From: Aplidium turbinatum | Taxonomy: Eukaryota; Chordata; Ascidiacea; Aplousobranchia; Polyclinidae | Assembly: GCA_918807975.1 (NCBI GenBank) | Contig: OU964922.1 | Span: 21,936,329-22,000,328 of the forward strand | DNA: 64,000 nucleotides | Direction: 5' to 3' | Shown: positions 63,601 through 64,000 of the stretch, one piece after another | Position numbering within the stretch: the stretch's first letter is position 1 | How the letters are laid out: the number at the start of each line of letters is the position of its first letter | Program-made: the position numbers and the translations under genes | The notes under the pieces: generated by a model | Told to the model about the DNA's origin: nothing | Database searches by the model: none | The model's input: only the letters and a program-made list of their open reading frames with translations

Positions 63601-63877
63601 CGACCTGTTTTAGCTGCAAATTGTATCTACATTTGTGAAGTAAACAACGATCATGCTCCAAACGAAACTCTATCTATTCCAAATCCGTTTATATGATTAG
63701 CAGACTTTAATATCAACTGCTGAATTGTTGGCATTTTAACTTTTTTTTCTAAAAAATGATGCTTGTCTTTTCAGACGAAAACCTCATATTCTTGTATCAG
63801 GAGCAGATAACGGAAAAGTTTACACCTTGTCTCCAGATTCCTGGAGCCCGTTCATTTGGGATTACACAGTGGAAGAG
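54476..63877 (+). CDS. Secreted FG-GAP/VCBS-type beta-propeller protein, 5' eight exons (whole span, 3' incomplete)
   Basis: Exons: 54476-54646, 55468-55593, 56285-56483, 58372-58482, 59535-59735, 60722-60871, 61893-62052, 63775-63877. All junctions are GT-AG and all phases agree (0,0,1,1,1,1,2), giving 1221 bases or 407 codons. An N-terminal signal peptide is followed by repeats with calcium-loop-like motifs, DMNRDGAVD and DLNGDNSEE, each after a beta strand (HVEWV, NVQIS), and 'hxIVSGxDNGKVYxL' strands, as in FG-GAP/VCBS propeller blades. Such secreted proteins of about 450 residues are known in fungi and invertebrates without a firm function. The last exon seen ends ...TVEE before GTTGTATA; more blades are expected, so the gene most likely continues past the window. 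Reading on gives V-V-stop at 63884-63886, so a terminal exon cannot be ruled out. Function is unknown; calcium-binding extracellular scaffold is only a guess. Confidence 0.8.
54845..55058 (+). repeat. Direct duplication, left copy
   Basis: 214 bases starting TACTGGATAACTAAACAAGA, nearly identical to 55301-55515. It covers the intron end, acceptor and first 48 bases of exon 2. Confidence 0.9.
55011..55058 (+). pseudogene. Truncated duplicate of exon 2 (possible poison exon)
   Basis: A near-identical copy of the first 48 bases of exon 2, with its own acceptor TGTTTTTCAG, reading LVKNPELGSQVIPVFD and then meeting a TAA at once (55059-55061) where the repeat element begins. Splicing exon 1 to this acceptor would end the protein after 73 residues. 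Confidence 0.75.
55059..55300 (-). repeat. Interspersed repeat between the duplicated copies
   Basis: About 242 bases, AAGTTATGGGCACACAGTAA to GGAGCTGTTTATATAT, also found at 59909-60131 in the intron before exon 6. No inverted ends or coding frame, so its class is unknown. Confidence 0.85.
55301..55515 (+). repeat. Direct duplication, right copy
   Basis: Second copy of 54845-55058, with only about ten differences. It leads into the intact exon 2. Confidence 0.9.
55468..55593 (+). CDS. Beta-propeller gene exon 2
   Basis: 126 bases, phase 0-0. Reads LVKNPELGSQVIPVFDMIFL, then SYLPRSEIRRIPDLTDKVNT, PK. Acceptor TGTTTTTCAG, donor AAG|GTAACA. The acceptor and the first 48 bases are shared with the duplicate at 55011. 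Confidence 0.8.
56053..56210. mobile_element. Short worn hAT MITE in intron 2 of the propeller gene's exon 2-3 interval
   Basis: 158 bp flanked by perfect 8-mers ACTCAATG at 56045-56052 and 56211-56218. The right end CCGTGGCTCCGCCCCTG is a common hAT end; the left end CGGTAGAGTAGCTAG is worn. Confidence 0.75.
56285..56483 (+). CDS. Beta-propeller gene exon 3
   Basis: 199 bases, phase 0 in and 1 out. Includes ASQQIVTDYSSMVMPNSVGI, PPYVWWIATGSFGPSSGF and YLMDMTHSPW. Aromatic and Gly-rich turns fit a propeller strand. Acceptor AATTTTGTTTAG, donor G|GTAGGC. Confidence 0.8.
57124..57424 (-). repeat. tRNA-derived SINE, copy 7
   Basis: Minus-strand copy with tail TTTAAATCTTTATCCTCGGA, TGACAAAGCCTTGACAG, body TGAATGGAGAGCAGTC and CTCAAGCGCACACCCCGAGA, and a head to about 57424. 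It lies in the intron between propeller exons 3 and 4. Confidence 0.85.
58372..58482 (+). CDS. Beta-propeller gene exon 4: first calcium-loop-like repeat
   Basis: 111 bases, phase 1-1. Reads PTPIYSRKHYGFSHVEWVDM, NRDGAVDCITVQGTLN. D-M-N-R-D-G-x-x-D matches the D-x-[DN]-x-D-G-x-x-D loop of FG-GAP/VCBS blades. Acceptor TTTCGTTTCAG, donor A|GTGAGT. Confidence 0.85.
58665..58978 (+). repeat. Second SINE family, one copy
   Basis: tRNA-like head with TGAGCGTTGGGCTCGCAGTC and B-box-like ATGTTCGACTCCAGCC. Then TCTGGGCAAGAAACTTTACG and ATTGCCTCTACCCAG, a body like the conserved 'gggcaaggcactttacc...attgcctc' core shared by several animal SINE families. The end is AT-rich (GATATGAAAAAAAACA). Unrelated to the other SINE in this window. 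Confidence 0.7.
59535..59735 (+). CDS. Beta-propeller gene exon 5
   Basis: 201 bases, phase 1-1. Reads ASLVWLSQPRKESGAWIAHQ, GGTDFKIMTVKLRRGLGSRM and LIIVAGRRTATLTAFWVD. The W-x-x-Q/P...W..H.I and R-x-x-x-L-T-A-F blocks are typical blade strands in this family. Acceptor TCGTTTACAG, donor G|GTGAGT. Confidence 0.85.
59909..60131 (-). repeat. Second copy of the interspersed repeat at 55.06 kb
   Basis: About 223 bases, AAGTTATGAGCACACAATAA to GGAGCTGTTTATATATT, similar to 55059-55300 with a deletion of roughly 20 bases. No duplicated flank was noticed here. It lies in the intron between exons 5 and 6. Confidence 0.85.
60722..60871 (+). CDS. Beta-propeller gene exon 6: second calcium-loop-like repeat
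   Basis: 150 bases, phase 1-1. Reads DSDNDWTQTSNIKSTIIARG, EAYVNVQISDLNGDNSEEIL, TSVAAFAGRPG. D-L-N-G-D-N-x-E-E is a weakened form of the D-x-N-x-D-G loop (Asn for Gly, Glu for Asp). Acceptor CGTTTTTTAG, donor G|GTAATT. Confidence 0.85.
61893..62052 (+). CDS. Beta-propeller gene exon 7
   Basis: 160 bases, phase 1 in and 2 out. Reads RLLAFEAPKSGFGFGEWRKR, ILNEWPLTASTYRTLTPGPA and FFVATRDIQSS. 'G-R-L-L-A-F-E-x-P' and 'PGPA' are the family's pattern after the second loop. Acceptor ATTACTTCTTAG, donor TC|GTGAGT. Confidence 0.83.
62053..63774. other. Intron between propeller exons 7 and 8
   Basis: About 1.7 kb. A 70-residue plus-strand frame at 63149-63361 has VDRDGLTRVFVW, superficially like a propeller loop, but no splice sites of fitting phase were found. 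At 62938-63065 there is a stretch with repeated 'gaattaga-cgatga' words. Otherwise nothing. Confidence 0.45.
63775..63877 (+). CDS. Beta-propeller gene exon 8 (last in window)
   Basis: 103 bases, phase 2 in. Reads RKPHILVSGADNGKVYTLSP, DSWSPFIWDYTVEE. H-I-L-V-S-G-x-D-N-G-K-V-Y-x-L is a clear blade strand pair. Acceptor GTCTTTTCAG; donor GAG|GTTGTA is moderate. Confidence 0.75.
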
Positions 63878-64000
63878 GTTGTATAATGTTTATTGCTACA
63901 CTATATAAAGATAAAACGAAATGTAAACTGCACGAATTAGGCATGACTACTGGACTCAATAAGGGAAAAAAAACTCTAATAGCTCCTCGAGCGATTTTCG
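63878..64000. other. Window end
   Basis: Probably the start of an intron of the propeller gene; no further exon is visible. Confidence 0.5.

Noticed and set aside
58372-63877. Bacterial origin of the FG-GAP protein gene
   Set aside because: Eight exons with standard splice sites and base composition like the surroundings show it is settled in this genome; ancient transfer cannot be judged from this window.

Overview
The window is eukaryotic nuclear DNA from an animal. Genes are split into short exons by long AT-rich introns, splice sites follow GT-AG, proteins are secreted and built of extracellular modules, and tRNA-derived SINEs, LINE fragments and many hAT transposons fill the rest. Domain content and gene style would suit a marine invertebrate, perhaps an ascidian tunicate, but nothing here proves the species. 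A palindromic word, TAGGCCTA, recurs through the whole window.

Left part (about 4.4-21.9 kb), minus strand: one secreted mosaic serine protease gene. Sixteen exons can be traced with matching phases, adding to 2250 nt (749 residues plus stop). Order: signal peptide and Ser/Gly-rich linker, two weaker exons that may form a degenerate sushi module, three clear sushi (CCP) exons, a Ser/Thr linker exon, a trefoil (P-type) domain over two exons, a linker, and a trypsin-like domain with complete His-Asp-Ser triad and Asp189. The activation site reads R-ISHS rather than R-IVGG. The introns hold hAT elements, SINEs and a large inverted repeat.

Middle part (about 22-54 kb): no host gene was recognised. 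It is a graveyard of mobile DNA: two fragments of one GC-rich LINE family, a second LINE reverse transcriptase remnant, one broken LTR-element Gag fossil, seven good copies of one SINE, and a long series of hAT transposons, most of which can be bounded exactly by perfect 8-bp target duplications. At 42.8-49.6 kb four hAT elements sit one inside another, with a fifth beside them.

Right part (54.5 kb to the end), plus strand: the 5' eight exons (407 codons, all phases consistent) of a secreted FG-GAP/VCBS-type beta-propeller protein whose 3' end probably lies beyond the window. Part of its second exon, with the splice acceptor, is duplicated on the two sides of a repeat element.

The two host genes both make secreted or extracellular proteins; I see no evidence that they act together. 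Exon borders were read by eye from splice consensus, frame and phase.
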